Shown here: positions 1-7,304 of the stretch, one piece after another
How the letters are laid out: each line of letters begins with the position of its first letter
Position numbering within the stretch: position 1 is the first letter of the stretch
Source of the DNA: Streptomyces sp. PsTaAH-137
Lineage (GTDB): Bacteria > Actinomycetota > Actinomycetes > Streptomycetales > Streptomycetaceae
Length of the DNA stretch: 64,000 nt
Assembly: GCF_003259365.1 (NCBI RefSeq)
Contig: NZ_QLLY01000003.1
Span: 310,001-374,000, forward strand
Direction of reading: 5' to 3'
The notes under the pieces: generated by a model
What the model was told of the DNA's origin: nothing
Seen by the model: only the letters and a program-made list of their open reading frames with translations
Database searches by the model: none
Translations under genes and position numbers: made by a program

Positions 1-1
1 G

Positions 2-1219
2 CTGAACGACGGGCGCACGGTGCTGCGCCGCGTGGCCCGGATCGAGGAGGTCTACCGGCTCCTCGAAGTCCTCAACTCCATCGGCGTGCGCACCCGTTGG
101 ATCAACGACGGCGTCGACCTGGAGATCGTGCCGCCGGCCGACCTCGACATGGCGGCCATCGACGAGACGGCGGCCCGCCGCACGCGCTCGATCATCATGT
201 TCCTGGGCCCGCTGCTGCACCGCATGGACCGCTTCAAGCTGCCGTACGCGGGCGGATGCGACCTCGGCACCCGCACGATCGAGCCGCACATGATCGCGCT
301 GCGCCGGTTCGGCCTCGACATCGCGGCGACCGAGGGGCTCTACCACGCCCAGGTGGCGAAGGACGTGTCCCCGGACCGCCCGATCGTGCTGACCGAGCGC
401 GGCGACACCGTGACGGAGAACGCGCTGCTCGCTGCGGCCCGCCACGACGGCCGTACGGTCATCCGCAACGCGTCGTCGAACTACATGGTCCAGGACCTGT
501 GCTTCTTCCTGGAGGCCCTGGGCGTCAAGGTCGAGGGCATCGGCACCACGACGCTGACCGTGCACGGCGTACCGAAGATCGACGTGGACGTCGACTACTC
601 GCCGTCCGAGGACCCGGTCGAGGCGATGAGCCTGCTGGCCGCCGCGGTCGTCACGGAGTCCGAACTGACCGTGTGCCGCGTCCCGATCGAGTTCCTGGAG
701 ATCGAGCTCGCGGTCCTGGAGGAGATGGGCCTCGACCACGACCGCTCCGCGGAGTACGTCGCGGACAACGGCCGCACCCGCCTGGTCGACCTCACGGTCC
801 GCCCCTCCAAGCTGGAGGCGCCGATCGACAAGATCCACCCGATGCCGTTCCCGGGCCTGAACATCGACAACGTCCCGTTCTTCGCGGCGATCGCGGCCTC
901 GGCCCAGGGCAAGACCCTCATCCACGACTGGGTCTACGACAACCGCGCGATCTACCTGACGGACCTCAACCGCCTGGGCGGCAGCCTCCAGCTCCTCGAC
1001 CCGCACCGGGTCCTGGTGGAGGGCCCGACGCGCTGGCGCGCGGCGGAGATGATGTGCCCGCCGGCCCTGCGCCCCGCGGTGGTCGTCCTGCTGGCGATGA
1101 TGGCGGCGGAGGGCACCTCGGTCCTGCGCAACGTGTATGTGATCAACCGCGGTTACGAGGAGCTGGCCGAGCGGCTGAACTCGGTGGGGGCGCAGATCGA
1201 GACGTTCCGGGACATCTGA
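2..1219 (+). CDS. UDP-N-acetylglucosamine 1-carboxyvinyltransferase-like protein (MurA family), 5' truncated
   Basis: This is an EPSP-synthase/MurA fold enzyme that would transfer enolpyruvate from PEP to UDP-GlcNAc in the first committed step of peptidoglycan precursor synthesis. The reading frame is open from the first bases of the window, so the true start and perhaps 40-50 residues are missing. The loop YAGGCDLGTRTIEPH matches the MurA catalytic loop, with Cys at the position attacked by fosfomycin. The flanking segment RSIIMFLGPLLHR is recognisable but diverges from the usual RASI consensus. The C-terminal NRGYEELAERLNSVGA is typical of MurA. It may be the second MurA paralogue common in streptomycetes rather than the essential copy; this is inference. 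It ends 49 bp from a convergent gene, with a hairpin between them. Confidence 0.88.
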   Translation: MNDGRTVLRRVARIEEVYRLLEVLNSIGVRTRWINDGVDLEIVPPADLDMAAIDETAARRTRSIIMFLGPLLHRMDRFKLPYAGGCDLGTRTIEPHMIALRRFGLDIAATEGLYHAQVAKDVSPDRPIVLTERGDTVTENALLAAARHDGRTVIRNASSNYMVQDLCFFLEALGVKVEGIGTTTLTVHGVPKIDVDVDYSPSEDPVEAMSLLAAAVVTESELTVCRVPIEFLEIELAVLEEMGLDHDRSAEYVADNGRTRLVDLTVRPSKLEAPIDKIHPMPFPGLNIDNVPFFAAIAASAQGKTLIHDWVYDNRAIYLTDLNRLGGSLQLLDPHRVLVEGPTRWRAAEMMCPPALRPAVVVLLAMMAAEGTSVLRNVYVINRGYEELAERLNSVGAQIETFRDI

Positions 1220-1256
1220 GCCCCCTCGCGGGATGCCGTCACAGAGACGGAGTCGG

Positions 1257-1290
1257 GCCGGGGCCCCTCACGACGGGGTCCCGGCCTTTT
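1257..1290. terminator. Bidirectional hairpin terminator between MurA-like and SRPBCC genes
   Basis: Arms at 1257-1267 (GCCGGGGCCCC) and 1275-1285 (GGGGTCCCGGC) pair over 11 positions with one G-T wobble and a 7-nt loop, followed by CC and four T. It serves the rightward MurA-like gene and overlaps the 3' end of the leftward SRPBCC gene, whose stop codon lies in the loop. Confidence 0.6.
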
Positions 1291-1747
1291 CGACGGTGCG
1301 GGCGAGAATGCCGAGCGTGGCGCGCAGACCCGCCTCCGGAATGATCGGGAAGATCCCCGCCTCGCGGTACCTCTCGTCGATCTGGCTCCAGTCGTAGTAG
1401 GACGTGACGAGGGTGCCGCCGTCGCGGGGTTCGAGGCGGTATCCGTAGAGGTGCCTGATGGGCGGCTGGACGGTGCCGGAGATCGTCCATTCCAGGAGCG
1501 CGTCCTGCTCGTACCGCGTGATGATGACGGTCACGTCGTACCGCCCCATGGGGAGATCGCCGAGCGCCTCGCGGTCCATGTGGACGACGAACTCGTCCCC
1601 CACCGCGCTCACGGGATCGCCCTCCGCCGACTGCAGCATCCCCGAGCTGTCGATACCGACGTGTCCCTGAGGGGAGCGCAGCACCTCGAAGACGGTGGAC
1701 GGGGAGGCGGCGATCTGCCGGGTGACATCGAATCGTTCTGTCGTCAT
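1268..1747 (-). CDS. SRPBCC-family protein (polyketide cyclase/START-like fold)
   Basis: The product is 159 residues and soluble, of the SRPBCC helix-grip fold. The N-terminus MTTERFDVTRQIAASPSTVF followed by EVLRSPQGHVGIDSSG is the usual beta-strand plus two-helix start of polyketide cyclase/dehydrase-like proteins. A late Y-x-W (YYDWSQ) and a C-terminal helix also fit. These proteins bind hydrophobic ligands; the ligand cannot be deduced here. It is transcribed away from the YVTN propeller gene, with 140 bp between the starts, and converges on the MurA-like gene. No partner enzyme is adjacent, so I give no pathway. Confidence 0.8.
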   Translation of the reverse strand: MTTERFDVTRQIAASPSTVFEVLRSPQGHVGIDSSGMLQSAEGDPVSAVGDEFVVHMDREALGDLPMGRYDVTVIITRYEQDALLEWTISGTVQPPIRHLYGYRLEPRDGGTLVTSYYDWSQIDERYREAGIFPIIPEAGLRATLGILARTVEKAGTPS

Positions 1748-1887
1748 GCCTCACCCTTGCATGCGAGTTCGGCCGTATTCGGACAACAGTGAAGATTTGA
1801 CGCCTGAGTTGTTGAGTGGGCGGGATGATTCCGGGACGTCGTCCGGCCCCGCTGTCGGGGCGCGGACAGGATGAAGGGGGAACTTCC

Positions 1888-3300
1888 TTGCTCCGTGCAC
1901 TCTTCAGACCCGCCACGCTCTCCAGGTCCGCCGGCTCCTCGCGGCGGATGGTCTCTCTCGCCGTCGGCGGGACGCTGGCGCTGACCGGCGTCGCCGTGCT
2001 TCCCGGGGCCGCGACGGGCACGACGGCGTACGTGGCCAATTTCTACGGCGACTCCCTCTCGGTGGTCGACACGAGCACGAACACCGTCACCGGGAGCATC
2101 GCCGTCGGCAACAGTCCCGTCGGGGTGGCGGTCAGCCAGGCCGACGCGCACGCCTATGTGACCAACTTCGACGAGGGCACCGTCTCGGTGGTCGACACGG
2201 ACAACGACACGGTCGGGGCGACCGTCGCCGTCGGCAGCAATCCGCTCGGCGTGGCCGTCACCCCGTCCGGTGCTTCCGCCTACGTCGCGAACAGCGGCGG
2301 GACCACGGTCTCGGTCATCGACACCGCGACCGACACGGTCAGCTCCACCATCACGGTCGGGAACGGGCCCAACGGCGTGGCGATCACCCCGTCGGGTGCC
2401 ACCGCGTACGTCGCCAACAGCGACGGCGCCTCGGTGTCGGTCATCGACACCGCGACCGACACGGTGACCGCCACCGTCCCGGTCGGGTCGTCCCCCGCAG
2501 GTGTGGCGGTCAGCCCCTCGGGGAGCGTCGTCTACGTCGCCAACAGTGGCGCGAACACCGTCTCGGTCATCGACACCGCGACGGACACCGTCAGCTCCAC
2601 CATCGCGGTCGGCGGCGCCCCGAACGGCGTCGCGTTCGACGCGTCGGGCACGCGGGCCTACGTCGCCGACCGGGGCAGCGACGACGTGAAGGTGATCGAC
2701 ACGGCGAGCGCGGCCGTGACGGCGACCGTGCCCGTCGGCGACGGCCCCGTCCGTGTCGCGGTCGCCCCGTCCGGCACGGCCGTCTACGCCACGAACGTGA
2801 ACGACGGCACCGTCTCGGCGATCGACACCGGTACGCATCAAGTCACCGCCACGGTAGGGGGATTCGACGGGTCGTACGGCATCGCCTTCGCCGGCGCGCC
2901 GTCTCCGGCGCGGGCGGACATCGACGTCCGGCTCACCGCCCAGCCGCACCTGAACATCCTGGTGCCGTACCTCTCGTACACCCTCACCGCGCACAACACC
3001 GGTCCCCAGGAGGTCAGTTCGGCGACGCTCACCGCGAAGATCCCCGCGGGGACGAGGGCCACCAACCTCGCCTCGGGGTGCACCGCCTCCGGCACCACGG
3101 TCACCTGCGCGTACGGTGCCATCGCCGACGGTGCGAGCGTGAACAAGACGTTCCGGGTCCCGGTCAGCCTGCTGACGCTCGGCCCGGTCAAGGTCACCGG
3201 TCAGCGCACCGCCTCCGCGCCGAGCGATCCCGGCCCGGCCAACGACACGGCGTCCGTCACCTGCCACGCCGTCTCCGTCGTCCTCGTCACCTGCCCCTGA
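1888..3300 (+). CDS. Secreted seven-blade YVTN beta-propeller protein with C-terminal DUF11-like domain
   Basis: I chose TTG 1888 as start because GAAGGGGG at 1873-1880 is a good ribosome site 7 nt upstream; an in-frame start at 1816 is possible but lacks one. From TTG the 470-residue protein opens with an Arg-rich n-region and a hydrophobic core (MVSLAVGGTLALTGVAVLPG), which is a signal peptide. Seven consecutive units of exactly 42 residues follow, each built on AYVAN...VSVIDTATDTV...PNGVAITPSG, giving a closed seven-blade propeller. A C-terminal domain of about 130 residues (TLTAHNTGPQEVSSATLTAK) resembles the DUF11/isopeptide beta-sandwich, with Cys pairs. The role is unknown; extracellular binding is the family expectation. 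A strong hairpin follows the stop. Confidence 0.85.
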   Translation: MLRALFRPATLSRSAGSSRRMVSLAVGGTLALTGVAVLPGAATGTTAYVANFYGDSLSVVDTSTNTVTGSIAVGNSPVGVAVSQADAHAYVTNFDEGTVSVVDTDNDTVGATVAVGSNPLGVAVTPSGASAYVANSGGTTVSVIDTATDTVSSTITVGNGPNGVAITPSGATAYVANSDGASVSVIDTATDTVTATVPVGSSPAGVAVSPSGSVVYVANSGANTVSVIDTATDTVSSTIAVGGAPNGVAFDASGTRAYVADRGSDDVKVIDTASAAVTATVPVGDGPVRVAVAPSGTAVYATNVNDGTVSAIDTGTHQVTATVGGFDGSYGIAFAGAPSPARADIDVRLTAQPHLNILVPYLSYTLTAHNTGPQEVSSATLTAKIPAGTRATNLASGCTASGTTVTCAYGAIADGASVNKTFRVPVSLLTLGPVKVTGQRTASAPSDPGPANDTASVTCHAVSVVLVTCP

Positions 3301-3321
3301 CCCCTCCCTGACACCGGATCG

Positions 3322-3353
3322 GCGGCCCGACCGCGCGTGCGCGGTCGGGCCGC
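3322..3353 (+). terminator. 15-bp perfect stem terminator
   Basis: Arms 3322-3336 and 3339-3353 are perfect complements (GCGGCCCGACCGCGC and its reverse complement) with a 2-nt gap. It sits 22 bp after the YVTN gene and upstream of the CLC promoter. The loop is tight and there is no T run, as is common for streptomycete terminators. Confidence 0.7.
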
Positions 3354-3365
3354 TTCGCTGCGCCC

Positions 3366-3390
3366 TTGACACATTTTGCATAATGCAAAA
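3366..3390 (+). promoter_or_regulatory. CLC gene promoter with MarR-type palindromic operator
   Basis: A consensus -35 TTGACA lies at 3366-3371. It is followed at 3374-3390 by TTTTGCATAATGCAAAA, a perfect palindrome of 8-bp arms around a central A. It is strikingly AT-rich for this genome. Size and symmetry fit MarR-family operators, and the site lies where the -35/-10 spacer would be. The MarR gene on the far side of the CLC gene is the obvious candidate binder (inference). No good -10 hexamer is visible. Confidence 0.6.
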
Positions 3391-3407
3391 GTGAGGAAGG
3401 GGAAGAA

Positions 3408-5186
3408 GTGAGCGGAACACATACCGCCGGGCGCACCGGAGGCCCGGTGCGCGGCGGCCAGGGTTCGATGATGGTGATGGCCGTTCTGGTGGGGGCGGGA
3501 GCGGGCGTCGGCTCGATCGTCTTCCGCTGGTGCATCCAGACGTTCACCCGGTGGTTCTCGGGGCACGCCGACTACGCGGCGGCGCCCGGCAGCGGCAATC
3601 CGCACGTGCCGTGGCTGGGCCCGTTCTTCGTGCTGGTCGCGCCGGTCGTGGGCGGCCTGCTGTACGGGCCGCTGGTCAACCGGTTCGCGAAGGAGGCGCG
3701 CGGTCACGGCGTGCCCGAGGTGATGCTCGCCGTCGCCCAGCGCGGCGGCCGGATCAGCCCCAAGGTCGCGGTGGTCAAGACCCTCGCCTCGGCGCTGACG
3801 ATCGGCTCGGGCGGCTCGGTGGGGCGCGAGGGGCCGATCGTGCAGATCGGCTCCGCGCTGGGTTCCACGCTCGGCCGCCTCGGCAGGCTGTCGGAGGACC
3901 GGCTGAAGCTCCTGGTGGCGTGCGGTGCGGCCGGAGGCATCGCGGCGACCTTCAACGCCCCGCTGGCGGGTGTGATCTTCGCGCTGGAGCTGATCCTGGC
4001 CGCGTTCAGCATCGAGGCGTTCGGGGCTGCGGTGCTCGCCAGCGTCACGGCGAGCGTCATCGGCCGCGCCGCGTTCGGCGACGTCGCCTTCCTCAGCCTG
4101 CCCGCCTTCCACGTCGACCACCTGGCCCAGTACGGGCTGTTCGCGCTGCTCGGCGTCGTCGCCGGGCTGGTCGGGGTGGTCTTCTCGCGTGTCCTGTACG
4201 CGATCGAGGACGCCTGCGACTGGCTCTGGCGCGGTCCGGAGTGGCTGCGCCCGGCGGTGGGCGGGCTCGCGCTCGGCCTGGTCCTGCTGGCCCTTCCGCA
4301 GATGTACGGCGTGGGGTACCCGGTCCTGGAGAACGCCACGGAGGGCACGTACGCGGTCGGGTTCCTGCTGGTCCTGCTCGTCGGCAAGATGATCGCCACG
4401 AGTCTGACCATCGGGATCGGCGGCTCGGGCGGGGTGTTCGCGCCGAGTCTGTTCATCGGGGCGATGCTGGGTGCCGCGTTCGGGGCCGTCGCGCACGGGC
4501 TGCTGCCCGGCTCGGCGGGTGCCGTGGGGGCGTACGCGCTCGTCGGCATGGGCGCGGTGTTCGCGGGGGCCGCGCGGGCGCCGCTCACCGCGGTGGTGAT
4601 CCTCTTCGAGCTGACCGGCGAGTACTCGATCATCCTGCCGCTCATGCTGGCGATCGTGCTCGCCACCGCCGTCAGCCGCCTCGTGTCCCGGGACACGATC
4701 TACACCCTGAAGCTGCGCCGCCGCGGCATCGACCTGACCGGGCCCGCTCCGGGCGCCCGCCTGGGCAGCCAGCCGGTCTCCGCCGTCATGGAACCGCTGC
4801 CCGCGTCGCTGCCGGACACCACGGAACTCACCGAGGCGGCGGAGCTGTTGAGCCGCTCCGGGCACGGCGCGCTGCCCGTCCACGACCTCGCGCACGCGTA
4901 CGTGGGCATCGTCACCGCCCGCGCCGTCGCGGAGGCCCTCGCCGAACAGCCCGACGGCGCGCCGGCCCGCGCGGGCGATCTGGCCGAGTCCGTACCCCGA
5001 GTCACCGTGGACCAGCGACTCGCCACGGCACTGCACACCCTGCTGTCCGCGACGGGCACCGGCCTGCCGGTCCTGGACCCCGACGACGGTGCACCGGTCG
5101 GCTGGCTGACCCACCAGGGAGCGCTGCGCGCGCTGCACGGCCCGGCGACGGCGAGCACACCCGAACCGGTTCCCGTACGGGGATGA
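3408..5186 (+). CDS. CLC-family chloride transporter with C-terminal CBS pair
   Basis: The start is GTG 3408, with GAAGGGGAA just upstream. The 592-residue integral membrane protein has a CLC core (residues about 15-430) and a cytoplasmic CBS-domain pair (about 450-585). The chloride-path motifs GSGGSVGREGPIVQ, containing the external gating Glu, and GIGGSGGVFAPSLFIGA are intact. At the site of the internal proton glutamate of E. coli ClC-ec1 (IIEEM) this protein reads ALELI, so the second Glu is Leu. Proton coupling may therefore differ, although some antiporters also lack that Glu. The gene stands alone behind a palindromic operator and runs towards a MarR regulator. Confidence 0.9.
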   Translation: MSGTHTAGRTGGPVRGGQGSMMVMAVLVGAGAGVGSIVFRWCIQTFTRWFSGHADYAAAPGSGNPHVPWLGPFFVLVAPVVGGLLYGPLVNRFAKEARGHGVPEVMLAVAQRGGRISPKVAVVKTLASALTIGSGGSVGREGPIVQIGSALGSTLGRLGRLSEDRLKLLVACGAAGGIAATFNAPLAGVIFALELILAAFSIEAFGAAVLASVTASVIGRAAFGDVAFLSLPAFHVDHLAQYGLFALLGVVAGLVGVVFSRVLYAIEDACDWLWRGPEWLRPAVGGLALGLVLLALPQMYGVGYPVLENATEGTYAVGFLLVLLVGKMIATSLTIGIGGSGGVFAPSLFIGAMLGAAFGAVAHGLLPGSAGAVGAYALVGMGAVFAGAARAPLTAVVILFELTGEYSIILPLMLAIVLATAVSRLVSRDTIYTLKLRRRGIDLTGPAPGARLGSQPVSAVMEPLPASLPDTTELTEAAELLSRSGHGALPVHDLAHAYVGIVTARAVAEALAEQPDGAPARAGDLAESVPRVTVDQRLATALHTLLSATGTGLPVLDPDDGAPVGWLTHQGALRALHGPATASTPEPVPVRG

Positions 5187-5204
5187 GCGCGAGCCCCGGG
5201 CCGG

Positions 5205-5738
5205 TCAGACGCCGTGCCCCGACCGGGCGTCGGACCAGCCCAGCGGATGCAGTTCGGCGTCCGGCAGGTCGGGGACCCCGGGCTCACCGCCCGCCTCGTT
5301 GAACGCGTCCAGCGCCTCGACCAGACCGATGCGCTGCGCGGGCGCCATGCGGGCGACGATCGCGGCGATCTCCTGGCGGCGCCGCATCGTGACGTTCTCC
5401 ACCGTCAGCCGGCCCTCGTCGGTGAGCGTCAGCAGGGTCTCGCGCCGATTGTCCGGGTTGGCCTGCCGGTCCGCCAGCCCGGCCGCGATCAGCCGGTCGA
5501 CCATCCGCATCGCCGTCGACGGCGCCACCTGCAGCAGGTCGGCGAGCGCGACGAGCTTCGTGGCGCCGCGGGTCGAGAGCACCACCAGCATGCGGAACTG
5601 CGGCAGCGTCACGCGGTCCTCCACCTCGGCCAGGGACCGGGCGGAGACCGCGACGAGCAGCCGGGAGGCCGTCAGCACCGCACGCGTCACCGCGTCGACA
5701 TCACCCAGGTCCCCGCCGGGGGCCTCCATCTCACCCAT
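5205..5738 (-). CDS. MarR-family transcriptional regulator
   Basis: The 177-residue protein has the winged-helix MarR core. QFRMLVVLSTRGATKLVALADLLQVAPSTAMRMVDRLIAAGLADRQ, read in pieces, contains the recognition helix, and NRRETLLTLTDEGR is the wing. It faces the CLC gene tail to tail, 18 bp away. The AT-rich palindrome in front of the CLC gene makes control of that gene plausible. Start ATG 5738 has AAAGGGG only 2 nt upstream; the in-frame ATG 5729 (MEAPGG) is an alternative. The effector is unknown. Confidence 0.88.
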   Translation of the reverse strand: MGEMEAPGGDLGDVDAVTRAVLTASRLLVAVSARSLAEVEDRVTLPQFRMLVVLSTRGATKLVALADLLQVAPSTAMRMVDRLIAAGLADRQANPDNRRETLLTLTDEGRLTVENVTMRRRQEIAAIVARMAPAQRIGLVEALDAFNEAGGEPGVPDLPDAELHPLGWSDARSGHGV

Positions 5739-5835
5739 GTCCCCTTTCTACCGCGCTTCGCGGACCGGGGACTGCGCGGGCTGCGAGGACTGCCCCGGCT
5801 GCGGCACAGCCCCGCGTGTCCACAACGGCGTCTAA

Positions 5836-5867
5836 CATGCAGATACCGACATGCCGAGGCCGGCATG
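5836..5867. promoter_or_regulatory. CATGC repeats upstream of the GlxA-type regulator
   Basis: CATGC occurs at 5836-5840 and 5850-5854, 14 bp apart. The second is the left arm of a perfect inverted repeat CATGCCG (5850-5856), AGGC, CGGCATG (5861-5867). It lies 25 bp before the GTG start and may be an autoregulatory site (inference). Confidence 0.4.
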
Positions 5868-5891
5868 CGGATCCGGGACGCGGGAGGAACT

Positions 5892-6890
5892 GTGGCGGAA
5901 GCGGCCGGGCGGCTGATCGTCGTCGTGCTCTTCGAGGGGGTCGACCTGCTCGACGTCACCGGTCCCCCGGAGGTGTTCTCGCTCGCCCTGCGCGAGACCG
6001 ACGAGGCCGCGGGGTACGAGGTGGTGCTCGCCGCCCGGACCCTGGACCCGGTCACCACCAGCGCGGGGGTCCGCGTCCTGCCGGACCGCACCTTCGCCGA
6101 GGTCGCGGCCGGCGCCGTCGACACGCTCATCGTGCCCGGCGCCGTGGAGATCGACGCCGAACGCCGGGTGCGGCCCCTCGTCGATCCGGAGCTGGTCGAC
6201 TGGGTGAAGGTGCTCGCCGCGCGGACGCACCGGGTCACCTCGGTGTGCGTGGGCGCGCATCTGCTGGCCGCGGCGGGGCTGCTCGACGGCAAGCGGGCCA
6301 CCACGCACTGGTCGACGGCGCCCCAACTGGCCGCCGATCACCCGGCGGTGGAGGTCGACGCCGATCCGATCTTCATCCGCGAGGGCAATGTGTGGACCGG
6401 CGCGGGGATCAGCGCCTGCCTCGATCTGTCCCTCGCGCTGATCGCCGACGACCTCGGCGAGGCGGTCGCCCTGCGCGTCGCCCGCCAGCTCGTCATGTAC
6501 CTCAAACGCCCCAGCGGGCAGAGCCAGTTCAGCGTGCCGCTGGAGCAGGTCTCCACCACGCGGCGCATCGAGGATCTGCGCCACCACATCCTGCGCCATG
6601 TCTCCGAGCCTCTGACGGTCGCCGACCTCGCCGCGTACGCGCATGTCAGCGACCGGCATCTGACCCGGCTGTTCAAGACGGAGCTGGGCACGACCCCGCA
6701 CGCGTACATCGAGTCGGTGCGGGTGGAGAAGGCCCGGCACGAGCTGGAGTCGTCGGACGCCACGCTCGAACGGGTCGCGTCCGCCTGCGGGTTCGGGACG
6801 GTGGACACGCTGGTCCGGGCGTTCCGGCGGCGGGTCGGCACGACGCCGACGGAGTACCGGCGGCGGTTCCGGGTTCCGCAGGCTCTCTGA
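5892..6890 (+). CDS. GlxA-family regulator (DJ-1/PfpI domain plus AraC HTH)
   Basis: GTG 5892 is preceded by GGGAGGA and gives the usual family length, 332 residues. Residues about 10-175 form a DJ-1/PfpI-type glutamine amidotransferase-like domain (VVVLFEGVDLLDVTGPPEVF, then VTSVCVGAHLLAAAGLLDGK with a Cys nucleophile-elbow position). Residues about 220-325 form a double AraC helix-turn-helix (VADLAAYAHVSDRHLTRLFK and VASACGFGTVDTLVRAFRR). Such proteins are sensor-regulators, some of nitrogen or amine metabolism. Its neighbour is a Rid/acyl-CoA dehydrogenase pair on the opposite strand, only 9 bp beyond its stop. No target is evident. Confidence 0.88.
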   Translation: MAEAAGRLIVVVLFEGVDLLDVTGPPEVFSLALRETDEAAGYEVVLAARTLDPVTTSAGVRVLPDRTFAEVAAGAVDTLIVPGAVEIDAERRVRPLVDPELVDWVKVLAARTHRVTSVCVGAHLLAAAGLLDGKRATTHWSTAPQLAADHPAVEVDADPIFIREGNVWTGAGISACLDLSLALIADDLGEAVALRVARQLVMYLKRPSGQSQFSVPLEQVSTTRRIEDLRHHILRHVSEPLTVADLAAYAHVSDRHLTRLFKTELGTTPHAYIESVRVEKARHELESSDATLERVASACGFGTVDTLVRAFRRRVGTTPTEYRRRFRVPQAL

Positions 6891-6899
6891 GGCGTGCCG

Positions 6900-7304
6900 T
6901 CAGGGGAGGACCGCGGTGCCGTCCAGTTCCACCAGGGCCTCCTCGTCCCAGAGCCGGGTGACACCGATCACCGCCATCGCCGGGTAGTCACGGCCCGCCA
7001 ACTTCTGCCAGATGGCGCCGAGTTCGCGGGCGTGCGCGCGGTAGTCGGCCACGTCCGTCGCGTACACGGTGACGCGGGCGAGATCCGCGGGGGCGCCGCC
7101 CGCGTGGCGCAGCGCGGTGAGCAGGTTGGTGAGGGCGCGGGTGAACTGGGCCGGCAGGTCCTCCCCCACGATCTTGCCGTCCGTGTCCAGGGCCGTCTGC
7201 CCGGCGAGCAGGACGAGGCGGCCGCCCGAGGCGACGACGGCGTGCGAGAAGCCGGTGGGCGGGGAGAGCTCGGGCGGGTTCACCCGGTTCGGCTCACGGC
7301 TCAT
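6900..7304 (-). CDS. Rid-family (YjgF/YER057c) protein lacking the RidA arginine
   Basis: The 134-residue single-domain Rid protein has the fold signature VVASGGRLVLLAGQTALDTDG and QFTRALTNLLTALRHAGG. In true RidA imine deaminases the C-terminal motif begins PAR, and that Arg binds the substrate carboxylate. Here it reads PAMAVIGVTRLWDEE, so Arg is replaced by Met. This indicates one of the other Rid subfamilies. ATG 7304 overlaps the stop of the acyl-CoA dehydrogenase gene (ATGA), so the two are co-translated. In this context I suggest hydrolysis of an enamine/imine intermediate from 2-aminobenzoyl-CoA breakdown (inference). Confidence 0.85.
   Translation of the reverse strand: MSREPNRVNPPELSPPTGFSHAVVASGGRLVLLAGQTALDTDGKIVGEDLPAQFTRALTNLLTALRHAGGAPADLARVTVYATDVADYRAHARELGAIWQKLAGRDYPAMAVIGVTRLWDEEALVELDGTAVLP

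Noticed and set aside
3201..5138. Long antisense frame opposite the CLC gene
   Set aside because: Repetitive Arg/Gln/Asp-rich composition and no homology-like motif; the + strand CLC gene explains the open frame.
5214..5891. Upstream extension of the GlxA regulator frame
   Set aside because: It is antisense to the MarR gene and before the ribosome site at 5882-5888; family length fits GTG 5892.
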